Shown piece after piece: positions 54,382 through 63,618 of a stretch of DNA of 64,000 nt (position 1 is the stretch's first letter; each line of letters begins with the position of its first letter). This stretch comes from Paenibacillus sp. J31TS4 (GTDB lineage Bacteria > Bacillota > Bacilli > Paenibacillales > NBRC-103111), in the NCBI RefSeq assembly GCF_018403265.1, contig NZ_BOSI01000001.1, forward strand, positions 992,001-1,056,000, in the 5' to 3' direction. Made by a program: the position numbers and the translations under genes. The notes below the pieces were generated by a model, which had not been told where the DNA came from, did not search any database, and worked only from the letters and a program-made list of their open reading frames with translations.

Positions 54382-56010
54382 CTAACTCCCCCGTCGTTCC
54401 TGCTCGATCCGGGTCCAGTCGCTCTCCGCGAACTGCCCCATGTACCAGAGTGACACGCCCTTCAAGCCATAATACCTCGCCAGCCACAGCTTGCGCCCGA
54501 TGCTGTCGGCATCCTCATAGAACAGCTCATGTGCGCCCTGGTCCATGTACGTGATGCGGCTCAGCAGATACGGGACGGACAGCGTTTGCAGAACACCCGG
54601 CTGCCGGAGACGCGCCTCCACCTTGTCGGTGGTAGGCGATGCGTACGCCATCTCACCGTCCCGCTCGATGAACTGGTCCGTCTGCTTACCGATGCCGAGA
54701 ACGAGCTTGTCCGCCGGAACGCCCGCAGCGAGCGTGTCGCGGACCGCCTCTGCCGCGAGCGGAAACGGTGAGGACGGCAGCCGGTCCGGCTTGTGCAGGA
54801 ATTGGTAGGCCATCAGCAGCACCGAATCGGCCGTCTCTCCAATCGCCTTCAGATCGTAGCCTTTGTAGTAGAATGCGGGCGGGACGGCGACCGTCAGCGT
54901 TCGTCCGTTCAAGATCCCTTTCACTTCCTTCAGGAAGGAGGTGAAGGCATCCCGCCGGTCTTCCGTATACAGATCCTCAAAATCGATGCACAAGCCGCTG
55001 AATCCGTAGCGCGGATCATTCAGCGCCGAGGCAAGCGATGTCACGAACGCCTGACGGGCTGCGGCGTCATCCAGGAACGCCTCAAGTCCATGAGACTTGT
55101 TCGCGAATACCGTCAGCTGCTTGCCGATACCGGATTGGCTGGCGGCCGCCGTTACCTGCTCCCAACCCTCCGGCACGTTGAATTTAAACGGATCGCCGGC
55201 GCTGCCGAGCGTTGCTTGCCCCGGTCCGTCGTATTGCAGATGCCACCAGCCGAGCGCGACCTGATCCAGCAGCGGAAGCTTCCCGATGCTGCCGAACGAT
55301 TGAATCGCGTAAAAGCCGGTCACCTCAAGCGGGCGCCGGTCTGCCTCCTGCCTCAGCAGCCGGTGAATGAGCGCCGCCGCCTCCTGTCTGGTCAGCGGGC
55401 TGTCCGGATCGAGACCGCCCGTATTGCCCTCCAGCATCCCGCCGCGGACGGCGTAATACACCGCGGGAGCCAGCTCTTCATCCACGAGTCGATCGTCGGG
55501 AAAGCCGCTAAGCTTCCTTTGCTCCCGCCAGCCTCCGTCCTGCCATTCCTTCCGCTCGGCTTCCGGCAGGCGCTGCAGAAGCAAGCTGCCCATCGCATAG
55601 GCGGCCTCCTCCCGGCGGATTGCGGCCGTCGGCCGGAACTTCCCTTCGCCATCCACCAGCTCATCGGCCCAATGCCCGTTCAGAGCGGCCGCTATGTAGC
55701 CATATGACCAGCGGTCTGCCGCGACATCTGCCAGCCCGGTCGCGCCGCTTGCCGCCGGCTCTGTCTGCGCCGATGCGGCGAGCAGCTTGACGAATTCCTC
55801 CTTCGTCATCGGAACAACCGGTCCGAACGAGCCGTCCTCGTATCCGTCGAGCGCCTGGACGGCTGCCAGCGTGTAGATGGATTCCGCCGACCAGACGTCT
55901 CCGCTCACGTCCCGGAACGGGACTAACCGCGACTCATAGGCGTCCGCCGTAGCCGAGCCGGCGAGCAGCAGGCCGACCGCCGCCAGGAGCACGGTTTTTT
56001 TCCTAACCAT
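54382..56010 (-). CDS. S-layer-anchored GH18-family glycoside hydrolase
   Basis: 542 residues. Signal peptide VLLAAVGLLLAGSATADA. Three SLH modules (about 20-205; DVSGDVWSAESIYTLAAVQA, LADVAADRWSYGYIAAAL, LDPDSPLTRQEAAALIHRLL), then a GH18 barrel with catalytic box GFSGLCIDFEDLYTE near residue 342 (D-x-E, the Glu as acid). The box is a short variant of DGxDxDxE. LWYMGQFAESDW closes the barrel. YaaH-like enzymes cut N-acetylglucosamine polymers in the wall or spore cortex. GGGAGGAGTGAGAAAT before the ATG. Confidence 0.9.
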   Translation of the reverse strand: MVRKKTVLLAAVGLLLAGSATADAYESRLVPFRDVSGDVWSAESIYTLAAVQALDGYEDGSFGPVVPMTKEEFVKLLAASAQTEPAASGATGLADVAADRWSYGYIAAALNGHWADELVDGEGKFRPTAAIRREEAAYAMGSLLLQRLPEAERKEWQDGGWREQRKLSGFPDDRLVDEELAPAVYYAVRGGMLEGNTGGLDPDSPLTRQEAAALIHRLLRQEADRRPLEVTGFYAIQSFGSIGKLPLLDQVALGWWHLQYDGPGQATLGSAGDPFKFNVPEGWEQVTAAASQSGIGKQLTVFANKSHGLEAFLDDAAARQAFVTSLASALNDPRYGFSGLCIDFEDLYTEDRRDAFTSFLKEVKGILNGRTLTVAVPPAFYYKGYDLKAIGETADSVLLMAYQFLHKPDRLPSSPFPLAAEAVRDTLAAGVPADKLVLGIGKQTDQFIERDGEMAYASPTTDKVEARLRQPGVLQTLSVPYLLSRITYMDQGAHELFYEDADSIGRKLWLARYYGLKGVSLWYMGQFAESDWTRIEQERRGS

Positions 56011-56169
56011 ATTTCTCACTCCTCCCACTCTCATCCTATATGGAGGCTGGGAAAAATGGAATAGGTTAGGAATCACTTTGTAAAAAAACCCAAATCAGTT
56101 CCTTGACAGCATTCTTTACCGAAGAGGGGAATAGCCCTATGACGGTTTTTAAGGAATGTGGCTTTCACA

Positions 56170-56243
56170 TGTAAAAAATGATTGACACGATGTAACTTAT
56201 ACCATACATTATGTTTACAGACCTTTACATCCACAATTTTACA
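56170..56243 (+). promoter_or_regulatory. Promoter with repeated TTTACA/TGTAAA boxes
   Basis: TTGACA (56182-56187), 17 bases, TACATT (56205-56210). TGTAAA at 56170 and TTTACA at 56214, 56224 and 56238 flank it. These are candidate operators for the downstream XRE repressor. Confidence 0.5.
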
Positions 56244-56279
56244 GTGCCCAAGAGAGCCCTTAGGCGAAGGAGGACTACC

Positions 56280-56726
56280 GTGTCTTATCAAGAAAAGAAG
56301 ACCATCGTATCCCTGTTCAGTGCCATCCTGGTGTTCGGCATCTACTGCTGGTTTGTCTATTTACGGTACAGCGAGATGAGCTTGGAGGGAGGGGAGCTGC
56401 TCCGATTCTGGGGAGCCGTCATGCTCATCCTCGTCCCGGTTACGATGGTGGCGAGGATGATCCTGGAGATAATCTTCATAATCATCAACCGGCTTTCCAC
56501 GAAGGAACTGCCGCCCCGCTTTGCTGACGAGCTCGACAAGATTATCGAATGGAAGGCAACGAGGATAGCCTTCTTCGTGTTCATCCTTGGGTTTCTGATC
56601 GCCATGGGTTCCTTGGTTCTACATGCGACCCTTACCTCCATGTTCGTCATTCTGCTCGCATCGGGCTTCGTTTCTGAAGTAGCCGGCATTCTATGGCGGC
56701 TCTATCTGTTCCGGAAAGGAGTATAA
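56280..56726 (+). CDS. Four-helix membrane protein paired with an XRE repressor
   Basis: 148 residues. GTG start with GAAGGAGG at 6 bases; the in-frame ATG upstream has no site. Four helices (TIVSLFSAILVFGIYCWFVY; FWGAVMLILVPVTMVARMIL; IAFFVFILGFLIAMGSLVLH; and MFVILLASGFVSEVAGILW). DUF2178-like pairing of a small membrane protein with a mini XRE regulator is a recurring Bacillota arrangement. Function unknown. Confidence 0.82.
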   Translation: MSYQEKKTIVSLFSAILVFGIYCWFVYLRYSEMSLEGGELLRFWGAVMLILVPVTMVARMILEIIFIIINRLSTKELPPRFADELDKIIEWKATRIAFFVFILGFLIAMGSLVLHATLTSMFVILLASGFVSEVAGILWRLYLFRKGV

Positions 56727-56727
56727 A

Positions 56728-56949
56728 ATGGGCAAAGGTCACATCAGCAATAACGTCCGCAGCCTTCGGTTCAACCATAACGAGATGACACAGCAAGAAC
56801 TCGCCGATCTGGTAGGTGTGACACGGCAAACCATTGTCGCGATTGAGAAAGGCAAATACTCGCCTTCGCTGGAGCTTGCTTTTCGAATAGCGCGCGTATT
56901 CGACCTTCAGATCGAGACGATCTTCACTTACGAAGAAGCTCGCGATTGA
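56728..56949 (+). CDS. Mini XRE-family regulator (YozG-like)
   Basis: 73 residues, almost entirely HTH: MTQQELADLVGVTRQTIVAI (helices 2-3) and a YSPSLELAFRIARVF tail. AAGGAG lies 6 bases before the ATG and 1 base separates it from the membrane gene. Likely autorepressor of the pair through the TTTACA boxes. Confidence 0.93.
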   Translation: MGKGHISNNVRSLRFNHNEMTQQELADLVGVTRQTIVAIEKGKYSPSLELAFRIARVFDLQIETIFTYEEARD

Positions 56950-57015
56950 CTGAGAAAGTCCCTAGGTTTCTATGCTTCAAAGCGCTTCCCACTATATCGA
57001 TCGAGGAGTCGGGGT

Positions 57016-57708
57016 ATGAAACCAAATCTCTGCGAGGAAGGGCAGTCCGGTGAATCGCCTGTCAGACCAGTCTCTCCTCCCAAATCTGCTTCAGGATTCC
57101 GTGTTGCCTTTGCGCTTCTCGCGCTTAGCGCCGTTCCCATCGCCGCCGGCGCCGTCCGGCTCGCCGAGCTGGCGGGCGGCGCGGAACTCACGCCGGCCAA
57201 TGAACGATTCTTTGCTTCGCCTATGCCGGTGACGCTGCATATTCTTAGCTCCAGCGTCTATGCCCTTCTTGGCGCATTTCAGTTCGCATCCGGTTTCCGC
57301 AGGCGCAGCCCCGGCTGGCACCGGTCGATCGGATGGCTTCTGATCCCATCCGGATTGGTGTCCGGCCTCTCCGGTCTGTGGATGACCTTGTTTTATCACC
57401 ATCCGGACAGTCCCTCCGCATGGCTATTCTTGTTCCGGCTTCTGTTCGGGTCGGCCATGGTCGCATCCATCGTTCTCGGCGTGGCCGCAATCCGGCGAGG
57501 CGATGTGGGCCGGCACCGTGCCTGGATGACGCGCGGCTATGCGATCGGGCTTGGCGCGGGCACGCAGGTGCTGACCCAGCTGGCCGGAGCGCTGCTTTTG
57601 GGCCAGCCGAGCAAATTTAGCGAAGCGCTGCTGATGGGTGCGGGGTGGTCGATCAATCTCATTGTGGCGGAATGGGCCATCCGAAGGCAGCGCGGCGCAT
57701 CCGGGTAA
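57016..57708 (+). CDS. DUF2306 membrane protein
   Basis: 230 residues, six to seven helices. LHILSSSVYALLGAFQFASG then GWHRSIGWLLIPSGLVSGLS and GRHRAWMTRGYAIGLGAG carry the conserved His residues and match DUF2306 (heme-linked ferric-reductase-like fold suspected). AGGAGTCGGGGT leader. Function unknown. Confidence 0.85.
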   Translation: MKPNLCEEGQSGESPVRPVSPPKSASGFRVAFALLALSAVPIAAGAVRLAELAGGAELTPANERFFASPMPVTLHILSSSVYALLGAFQFASGFRRRSPGWHRSIGWLLIPSGLVSGLSGLWMTLFYHHPDSPSAWLFLFRLLFGSAMVASIVLGVAAIRRGDVGRHRAWMTRGYAIGLGAGTQVLTQLAGALLLGQPSKFSEALLMGAGWSINLIVAEWAIRRQRGASG

Positions 57709-57797
57709 TGGAAGGACCCTCCTAGCCCGCCGCAGGAAACAGCGATGGAAACAATGCAAGGAGTAGAGAAGAGTTCAGTGAACGGAGGAGCGAAGGG

Positions 57798-58766
57798 ATG
57801 AAAGCGATCGTATACGAGCAGTACGGACCGCCGAGTGTGCTTAAACTTCAGGAGGTAGCCAAACCGATCCCGAAAAGCGGAGAGATTCTAATACAAGTCT
57901 ATGCGGCAACCGCCGCAGCGGGAGATTGGCGGCTGCGCAAGGCGGATCCTTTTCTGGCGCGGCTGTTCAACGGGTTGTGGAGGCCGAAGCGCATCAAGAT
58001 TCTCGGATTCGAGCTGGCCGGCGTGGTCGAATCGACAGGCAGCGGCGTCACTCGCTTCAAGCCGGGGGATGCCGTCTATGCCGCCTGCGGGAACGGCTTC
58101 GGTGCGTATGCCGAGTACAAATGCTTGCCGGAAACCGGTGCGGTCGCTTGCAAGCCGGCGAATCTGTCGTTTGAAGAGGCGGCAGCCGTACCGGTAGGCG
58201 CCTACACCGCCCTGCAGTTTCTGCGCAAAGGGAAGATCAAGCCCGGCGCCCGCGTTCTTGTCTATGGCGCTTCCGGCAGCGTCGGAACGTATGCGGTCCA
58301 GCTTGCCAAACATCTCGGCGCACAAGTGACGGGAGTATGCAGCACGGCGAACGTAGACTTGGTAAGATCGCTCGGTGCGGGCCAAGTAATCGATTATACG
58401 AAGGAGCGGGTTTTGGACGGGAATGCGGTCTACGATCTGATCTTCGATACGGTCGGGAAGAGCCCCTTTCAGGAATGCATCAAGCAGTTGGCACCGTCCG
58501 GCTGCTACCTGAGGGCGTTCCATGTGAACCCTTGGCTGATCGCCCGCGGAGGCTGGGTCAACCTGACGAGCGGCAAGAGGGTGATCGGCGGCACCATGAA
58601 GGAATCGGCAGAAGACTTAACCTACCTCAAGGAATTGATTGAGCAAGGGGTGCTGCGGCCGGTCATCGACCGCCGCTATCCGCTGGAGCAGGCTGCGGAA
58701 GCCCACCGCTATGTAGAACAGGGCCACAAGAAAGGCAACGTAGTGTTGACCGTTCACCGGCATTGA
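57798..58766 (+). CDS. NAD(P)-dependent zinc-less alcohol dehydrogenase family protein
   Basis: 322 residues, MDR superfamily. IVYEQYGPPSVLKLQEVAKP start, GFELAGVVESTGSGV, then the NADPH motif VLVYGASGSVGTYAVQLAKH. No structural-zinc Cys cluster, so the quinone oxidoreductase branch. GGAGG at 12 bases. Downstream of DUF2306, separate by 89 bases; a terminator follows. Confidence 0.9.
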   Translation: MKAIVYEQYGPPSVLKLQEVAKPIPKSGEILIQVYAATAAAGDWRLRKADPFLARLFNGLWRPKRIKILGFELAGVVESTGSGVTRFKPGDAVYAACGNGFGAYAEYKCLPETGAVACKPANLSFEEAAAVPVGAYTALQFLRKGKIKPGARVLVYGASGSVGTYAVQLAKHLGAQVTGVCSTANVDLVRSLGAGQVIDYTKERVLDGNAVYDLIFDTVGKSPFQECIKQLAPSGCYLRAFHVNPWLIARGGWVNLTSGKRVIGGTMKESAEDLTYLKELIEQGVLRPVIDRRYPLEQAAEAHRYVEQGHKKGNVVLTVHRH

Positions 58767-58795
58767 ACCCCTGCCCCATTGAGTCGACAGCCAAA

Positions 58796-58840
58796 CAAAA
58801 AAGGAGCAGCCAGCGGTCAAGCCGCGCTGCTCCTTTATTC
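58796..58840. terminator. Bidirectional terminator
   Basis: AAAGGAGCAGC / GCTGCTCCTTT with A and T runs on the two sides. Confidence 0.85.
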
Positions 58841-58897
58841 TATCCTGCCGCCGTCCGGCGGCACCGTTCGCTTTCATGCCCTATTCCGGCAGCCCCG

Positions 58898-59104
58898 CTA
58901 TTCCTCGTCGTCCTTCTCCTCGAACCGGGACCAGATCAGGAAACAGACGCCGACCACCAGCAGCACGAGGCCCCACACGAAGTTAATGTTCCAGGTGACG
59001 AAGGAAGGCGGGTTCACCACCAGTCCGTACACGGCGAGAATGACGCCGTAGATCACGAACAGGAGGCCGATCAGAAACCGCAGATCCGTCATTCGTTTGC
59101 TCAT
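58898..59104 (-). CDS. 68-residue two-helix membrane protein paired with symporter
   Basis: Helices FLIGLLFVIYGVILAVYGLV and FVWGLVLLVVGVCFLIWSRF, acidic tail EEKDDEE. It starts 13 bases after the symporter stop, with GGGGGC upstream. Small partner proteins occur with sugar/sodium symporters in soil Bacillota; a role in the same transporter is inferred. Confidence 0.75.
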   Translation of the reverse strand: MSKRMTDLRFLIGLLFVIYGVILAVYGLVVNPPSFVTWNINFVWGLVLLVVGVCFLIWSRFEEKDDEE

Positions 59105-59117
59105 CGTTTATGCCCCC

Positions 59118-60734
59118 TTACCAGAACAGGATGTTTAAGACGACCAGGATGACAAGGACAATGATCGCCAGGATGCCCGGACGCTTGTACCAGCGTGTAT
59201 TCGGGTAATGCGGCCGCTCTGTCAAGCCGTAGACCAGGCCTTTGAGCTCCTCGTCCTTTTTCGGCTTGGTGAAGGAGCTGACGACGATAGTGACGACGAC
59301 GGTGATGACCCATGCCCACCAGGCGCGCCAGAAGTTGCCCGCCGCTTCGCTGAAGAAGGTCCCCTCCGGCAGGAAGAAATACATGGCGAAGGCGGACAGC
59401 ACACCGAGTACGAGTCCCCAGAAGCCGCCCCACGGCGTCGCCCGCTTCCAGAAGATCCCGAGCAGGAAGGTGCCGAACAGCGGAGCGTTGAACATGGAGA
59501 ACAGCGTCTGCATGTAGTCCATAATGCTGCTGAAACTTTGGGCGATATAGGCTGTCCCGATACTGATCAGGATGCCGACGAAGATCGCCCAGCGCCCCAT
59601 GGAGATGTAATGCTTCTCGCTGGCGTCCTTCTTGATGTACGCCTGGTAGATGTCATACGTCCAGACGGTCGTGAACGCGGTCACGTTGCCCGCCATCCCG
59701 CTCATGAAGCTGGCCAGCATGGCCGTGAGGCCGAGACCGAGCAGACCGGGCGGGTAATACCGCTCCATCAGCAGCGGAAGCGCCAAGTTGTACGTCGGGC
59801 CTCCAGGCTTGCCGAGATCCGGAATGAGGACCGCGGCAATCAGCCCCGGGACGATGACGAGGACCGGGACAATCATCTTGAAGAACGACGCCAGCACCGG
59901 CGTATTCTGAGCCGCACGCAGGTTGCGGGCGGCCAGTGTCCGCTGAACGACGAGAAAGTCGGTCGTCCAGTAGCCGAAGCCGAGCGCGAAACCGAGGCCG
60001 AGCGTGACACCGAGCCAGCCGATGCCCATCTCGTTGTCCCCGTTCGCCCCGGTGTTCGCCCAGACGTGCCCGAAGCTCTCGGGCAATCTCTGCAGCATGC
60101 CTTCCCAGCCCCCGAGCTCGCTCAGGCCGAGAAACGGAATGAGCATGAGACCGATCCAGATAAGGAAGAACTGCAGCACCTCGTTGTAAATTGAGGAGGT
60201 GAGCCCTCCCAGTCCGACATAGACCATGACGACGACCGCCGAGATGAGAATGCTCGTCGTCAGCGACCATCCGACCATGACCTGGAAAATAAGCGCCATC
60301 GCGTAAAGGCTGATCCCCGAGGTCAGAACGGTCATCAGCGCAAAAGAGACCGCGTTGACGGCCCGGGAGGCTTCGTTAAAGCGAAGCTTCAAATATTCCG
60401 GAACCGAACGGATCTTGGTCGCGTAATAGAACGGCATCATGTAGATGCCGAGGAACAGCATGGCGGGAATCGCTCCGATCCAGTAATAGTGGGTCGTCAG
60501 CAGGCCGTACTGGGCTCCGCTGGCCGCCATCCCCAGCACCTCGAGCGCGCCGAGGTTCGCGGATAGGAACGCAAGCGCTGTGATCCATGCCGGAATGGAA
60601 CGCCCGGACAGGAAAAAGTCTTCGCCTGTCTTCATCTGGTTTTTCACCATAAACCCGATCCCGATCACGAAGACAAAATAGATTACGATAATGACGTAAT
60701 CGATCAGGCTTGTTTTCAGCAATGTCTGGTCCAA
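59118..60734 (-). CDS. Sodium:solute symporter (SglT-like)
   Basis: 538 residues, about 14 helices, SSS family. FFLSGRSIPAWITALAFLSA (TM1 core), GAQYGLLTTHYYWIG, MVYVGLGGLTSSIYNEVLQF and FGYWTTDFLVVQRTLAARNL are the family signatures for Na+-coupled sugar uptake. TTG start at 60734 with AGGAG 8 bases before. Two-gene unit with the 68-residue protein. The substrate may be a sugar or solute; not decidable. Confidence 0.92.
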   Translation of the reverse strand: MDQTLLKTSLIDYVIIVIYFVFVIGIGFMVKNQMKTGEDFFLSGRSIPAWITALAFLSANLGALEVLGMAASGAQYGLLTTHYYWIGAIPAMLFLGIYMMPFYYATKIRSVPEYLKLRFNEASRAVNAVSFALMTVLTSGISLYAMALIFQVMVGWSLTTSILISAVVVMVYVGLGGLTSSIYNEVLQFFLIWIGLMLIPFLGLSELGGWEGMLQRLPESFGHVWANTGANGDNEMGIGWLGVTLGLGFALGFGYWTTDFLVVQRTLAARNLRAAQNTPVLASFFKMIVPVLVIVPGLIAAVLIPDLGKPGGPTYNLALPLLMERYYPPGLLGLGLTAMLASFMSGMAGNVTAFTTVWTYDIYQAYIKKDASEKHYISMGRWAIFVGILISIGTAYIAQSFSSIMDYMQTLFSMFNAPLFGTFLLGIFWKRATPWGGFWGLVLGVLSAFAMYFFLPEGTFFSEAAGNFWRAWWAWVITVVVTIVVSSFTKPKKDEELKGLVYGLTERPHYPNTRWYKRPGILAIIVLVILVVLNILFW

Positions 60735-61092
60735 GCGGAAGACTCCTCTCGTATGTAATGAAGCCCCGTTCGACGTTGGCGCCGGAAAACCGGCTTGGCG
60801 GGGGATACATTAGGGTATACCCTAACGGGCATGCTTTCAAACCGGAAATTATTGGAACCCCTGACGGCCGTTCGAGCTTTATGGACAAGATACCGCTTCC
60901 GCCGGACGTGAGAGCGATCCCCTCTTGGCGGCTGATAGCGACCGTTCCTCCCCCGGCCGTTGCGAGGCCGACGGACCGCATGCTACCATTAGCATGGGGA
61001 TGAATTCGGGCTGTGCTCGTCAGGCACGATCGGAGCAAAGAACGGAACTAGCCGGCGCGTGAATGCCGACAATAGAGCGGGAGGCAATCGGA

Positions 61093-62061
61093 ATGGGCAG
61101 AAAAAGAGGCAGGTTCGCGCCGACCCCGTCCGGGCAGCTGCATCTCGGCAACGCGAGGACGGCGCTTGTCGCTTGGCTGCAGATGCGGCAGGCCGGCGGG
61201 GAGTTCGTCCTGCGGATGGAAGATATCGACAAGCCGCGCTCTCGCCCGGAGTGGGCGGAGCAGATCTTGAACGACCTGCGGTGGCTCGGGCTCGATTGGG
61301 ACGAGGGCCCCGATGTCGGTGGGCCTTATGCGCCGTATACGCAGAGCGAGCGCGAGGCGCTGTACGAGGGGGCGCTGGCGCGGCTCGAACAGGAGGGCCG
61401 GCTCTACCCTTGTTATTGCAGCCGGGCCGAGCTTGCGGCTGTTGCGAGCGCTCCCCACGGGCTCGCCTCGGAAGGCCCCGCATATCCCGGCACTTGCCGC
61501 AGCTTGACCCTCGAGGAGCGGCAAGAGCGGGCAGCGCACAAGCACCCCTCGCTTCGCTTCGCGCTGTCCGACCGGCCCGCCTCCTTCAACGACCTGGTGG
61601 CGGGCCCGCAGCGGGCGGAGCCCGGAGCCGGCGGCGATTTCGTCGTGAAACGGGCCGACGGGATCATCGGCTATCAGCTGGCCGTCGTCGTGGACGATGC
61701 GGCCATGGGCATCACCGATGTCTTGCGGGGCGCCGACCTGCTCGACTCCACGCCGCGCCAGCTCGCGCTCTACGAAGCGCTAGGTCTGACACCTCCTCGC
61801 TTTGCGCACATCCCGCTTCTGTACGGCCCGGACGGCGGCCGCCTCGCCAAGCGGTCGCAGGCGGTGACGCTTGCCGGCATCCGGGCCGCCGGGACGCCGC
61901 CCGAGCAGGTCGTCGGCACGCTTGCCTGGCTGAGCGGCCTCGCCGATACGCCGGAGCCGGCCCGCGCGGCGGAGCTCGTCCCGCACTTCGACCTCGCGCG
62001 GCTGCCGCGCGGGCAGGTCGCGGTGGACGAGCCGCTGCTGCGGCTCCTCGCCGGAGGCTGA
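61093..62061 (+). CDS. gluQ: Glutamyl-Q tRNA(Asp) synthetase
   Basis: 322 residues. [18 protein letters not shown] (HIGH at 17-20), the CYCS pair with Tyr and Cys further on (zinc), and LAKRSQAV in place of KMSKS. It lacks the anticodon-binding domain, so it glutamylates queuosine on tRNA-Asp rather than charging tRNA-Glu. ATG 61093 has GGGAGG at 8 bases; an upstream ATG at 61063 has none. Reading continues in frame past TGA into a repeat tail (see finding at 62062). Confidence 0.9.
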   Translation: MGRKRGRFAPTPSGQLHLGNARTALVAWLQMRQAGGEFVLRMEDIDKPRSRPEWAEQILNDLRWLGLDWDEGPDVGGPYAPYTQSEREALYEGALARLEQEGRLYPCYCSRAELAAVASAPHGLASEGPAYPGTCRSLTLEERQERAAHKHPSLRFALSDRPASFNDLVAGPQRAEPGAGGDFVVKRADGIIGYQLAVVVDDAAMGITDVLRGADLLDSTPRQLALYEALGLTPPRFAHIPLLYGPDGGRLAKRSQAVTLAGIRAAGTPPEQVVGTLAWLSGLADTPEPARAAELVPHFDLARLPRGQVAVDEPLLRLLAGG

Positions 62062-62100
62062 GCGGCGGCGGCGCCTTGCCCCGCGGCGCTCGCGTGCATG

Positions 62101-62159
62101 GAAGCGCACGCGGAGAAAGCGCATGCGGAGGAAGCGCACGCGGCGAAACGCCTGCGATG
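62101..62159. repeat. 15-base tandem repeat after gluQ
   Basis: Three to four copies of (g/a)AAGCGCA(c/t)GCGG(a/c)G. Positions 62101, 62116, 62131 and a decayed copy at 62146. Confidence 0.8.
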
Positions 62160-62162
62160 AAC

Positions 62163-62207
62163 GCACGAAGAAGGGACCCGCTCGGGAAGCGGGTCCCTTC
62201 TTCGTGC
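62163..62207. terminator. 20-base perfect hairpin between convergent genes
   Basis: CGAAGAAGGGACCCGCT / AGCGGGTCCCTTCTTCG arms. Bidirectional. Confidence 0.75.
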
Positions 62208-62231
62208 GCTGACATCGCGGGGGCGGTGCCG

Positions 62232-63452
62232 CTAGCGCCTCGCCTGCAGCAGGCGGCGGACGTCGGCGTAGCTCCGCACGAGCGGCGGGCCGGCTAGCGA
62301 TGGCTCGGCAGCAGCATACTTGAGCGCGTGTGCCGTGTTGAACACGACGACGCGATCGGTCGGCTCCAGCCAGCCGTCGCTGCGCAGCCGAAGCAGGCCG
62401 GCCCACGCCGCGGCCCCTTCCGGCGACGACGAGAGGCCTTCGCGCCCCGTCTCGGCCGCCGCAGACTCGATCTCGCCGCACGATACCGCCACCGCTGTCC
62501 CGTCGGTCCGCCGGATAATCTCCGCTATCAGATCGCCGTCAGGCGGCTGCGGCACGCGCAGGCCCGTCGGCGCCGACTCCACCGGTCCGGCAGGCGGACG
62601 GACACGCTCACCGGCGGCAACCGCGTCGACAATCGGCTGGCAGCCGGCCTCCTGCACGCTGACGAACCGGGGGAGAGGCCCCTCCGCCAGCCCCATCTCC
62701 CTCAGCTCGCGGAACGCCTTCCACAGGCCGATAATCCCCGACCCGCCGCCCGTCGGGTAGACGATGACGTCGGGGAGCCGCCAGCCCAATTGCTCGGCGA
62801 GCTCGAGCCCCATCGTCTTTTTTCCCTCCACTCGGCCAGGCTCGCGCAGGGTCCCGACGTGAAACCAGCCCTGCTCGTCCCGGCCTTCCTCGATCAAGGC
62901 GCTTGCGTTATGAATGAGACCGTCCACTATATAGGTTTGCGCTCCATACCGCATGCTCTCCTCCACGATGAGACGCGGACAGTCCCTTGGCACGAACACA
63001 TAGGCGTCCAGGCCGCCTCTTGCCGCGTAGGCGGCAAAAGCCGAGGCCGCGTTACCGTTGGACGGTACCGCCGCCCGGTGGATGCCCCTCTCCTTCAGCA
63101 GCGAGACTGCTGCCGAGAAGCCCCGGGCTTTGAAGCTGCCGGTCGGATTCTGCTCCTCCCGCTTCACGTAGATCTCTCGCAGAGCCAACCTCTTCTCCGC
63201 TCTAGGCAGCCGCAACAGCGGGGTCCCTCCTTCGCCAAGTGTAACGATCGCCTCCGTCAGCCGGACAGGAAGCAGTTCCAGATACCGCCACATCGACGTT
63301 GTGCGTCCTGTGAGCTCCTCCTTCGTCATGGTCCGGCCCGCCAGCTCGAGGTCGTATGCCACCAGAAGCGTGCCTCCGCAGCGGCATTTGCCTCTCAGGG
63401 CAAAGGGCTGACGGCGCTCGCAGCGGCTGCAGACCAGCCAGCATTTGCTCAT
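62232..63452 (-). CDS. Threonine-synthase-like PLP enzyme (zinc-ribbon class, paralogue)
   Basis: 406 residues. Cys C8, C11, C23, C25 zinc ribbon. PLP lysine K108 in PTGSFKARG; GGGSGIIGLWKAF phosphate cup. It shares layout with thrC at 8801 but has QNPTGSFKARGF and low similarity elsewhere, so it may make threonine, cystathionine or dehydrate serine. GGAGGG at 10 bases. Confidence 0.85.
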   Translation of the reverse strand: MSKCWLVCSRCERRQPFALRGKCRCGGTLLVAYDLELAGRTMTKEELTGRTTSMWRYLELLPVRLTEAIVTLGEGGTPLLRLPRAEKRLALREIYVKREEQNPTGSFKARGFSAAVSLLKERGIHRAAVPSNGNAASAFAAYAARGGLDAYVFVPRDCPRLIVEESMRYGAQTYIVDGLIHNASALIEEGRDEQGWFHVGTLREPGRVEGKKTMGLELAEQLGWRLPDVIVYPTGGGSGIIGLWKAFRELREMGLAEGPLPRFVSVQEAGCQPIVDAVAAGERVRPPAGPVESAPTGLRVPQPPDGDLIAEIIRRTDGTAVAVSCGEIESAAAETGREGLSSSPEGAAAWAGLLRLRSDGWLEPTDRVVVFNTAHALKYAAAEPSLAGPPLVRSYADVRRLLQARR

Positions 63453-63618
63453 CGTCTTCGCTCCCTCCGAATGAACTCCTTCTCCCACCATACACGTCCC
63501 GGCGAAAAACGGAACGGCATCCGCCCATCGAAAGAAGAACGAAGGGGAACCCGCAAGGGCTCCCGTCATACAATGGTGGCAAAACCGGCTGCGCCGGAAG
63601 GAAGGGAGTGCTGCCACC

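Noticed and set aside
59208-60194. 328-codon plus-strand frame opposite the symporter
   Set aside because: Charged repetitive product without ribosome site.
61059-62297. 412-codon plus-strand frame overlapping gluQ in another frame
   Set aside because: Arg/Ala-rich, no motif; gluQ frame carries HIGH and zinc residues.
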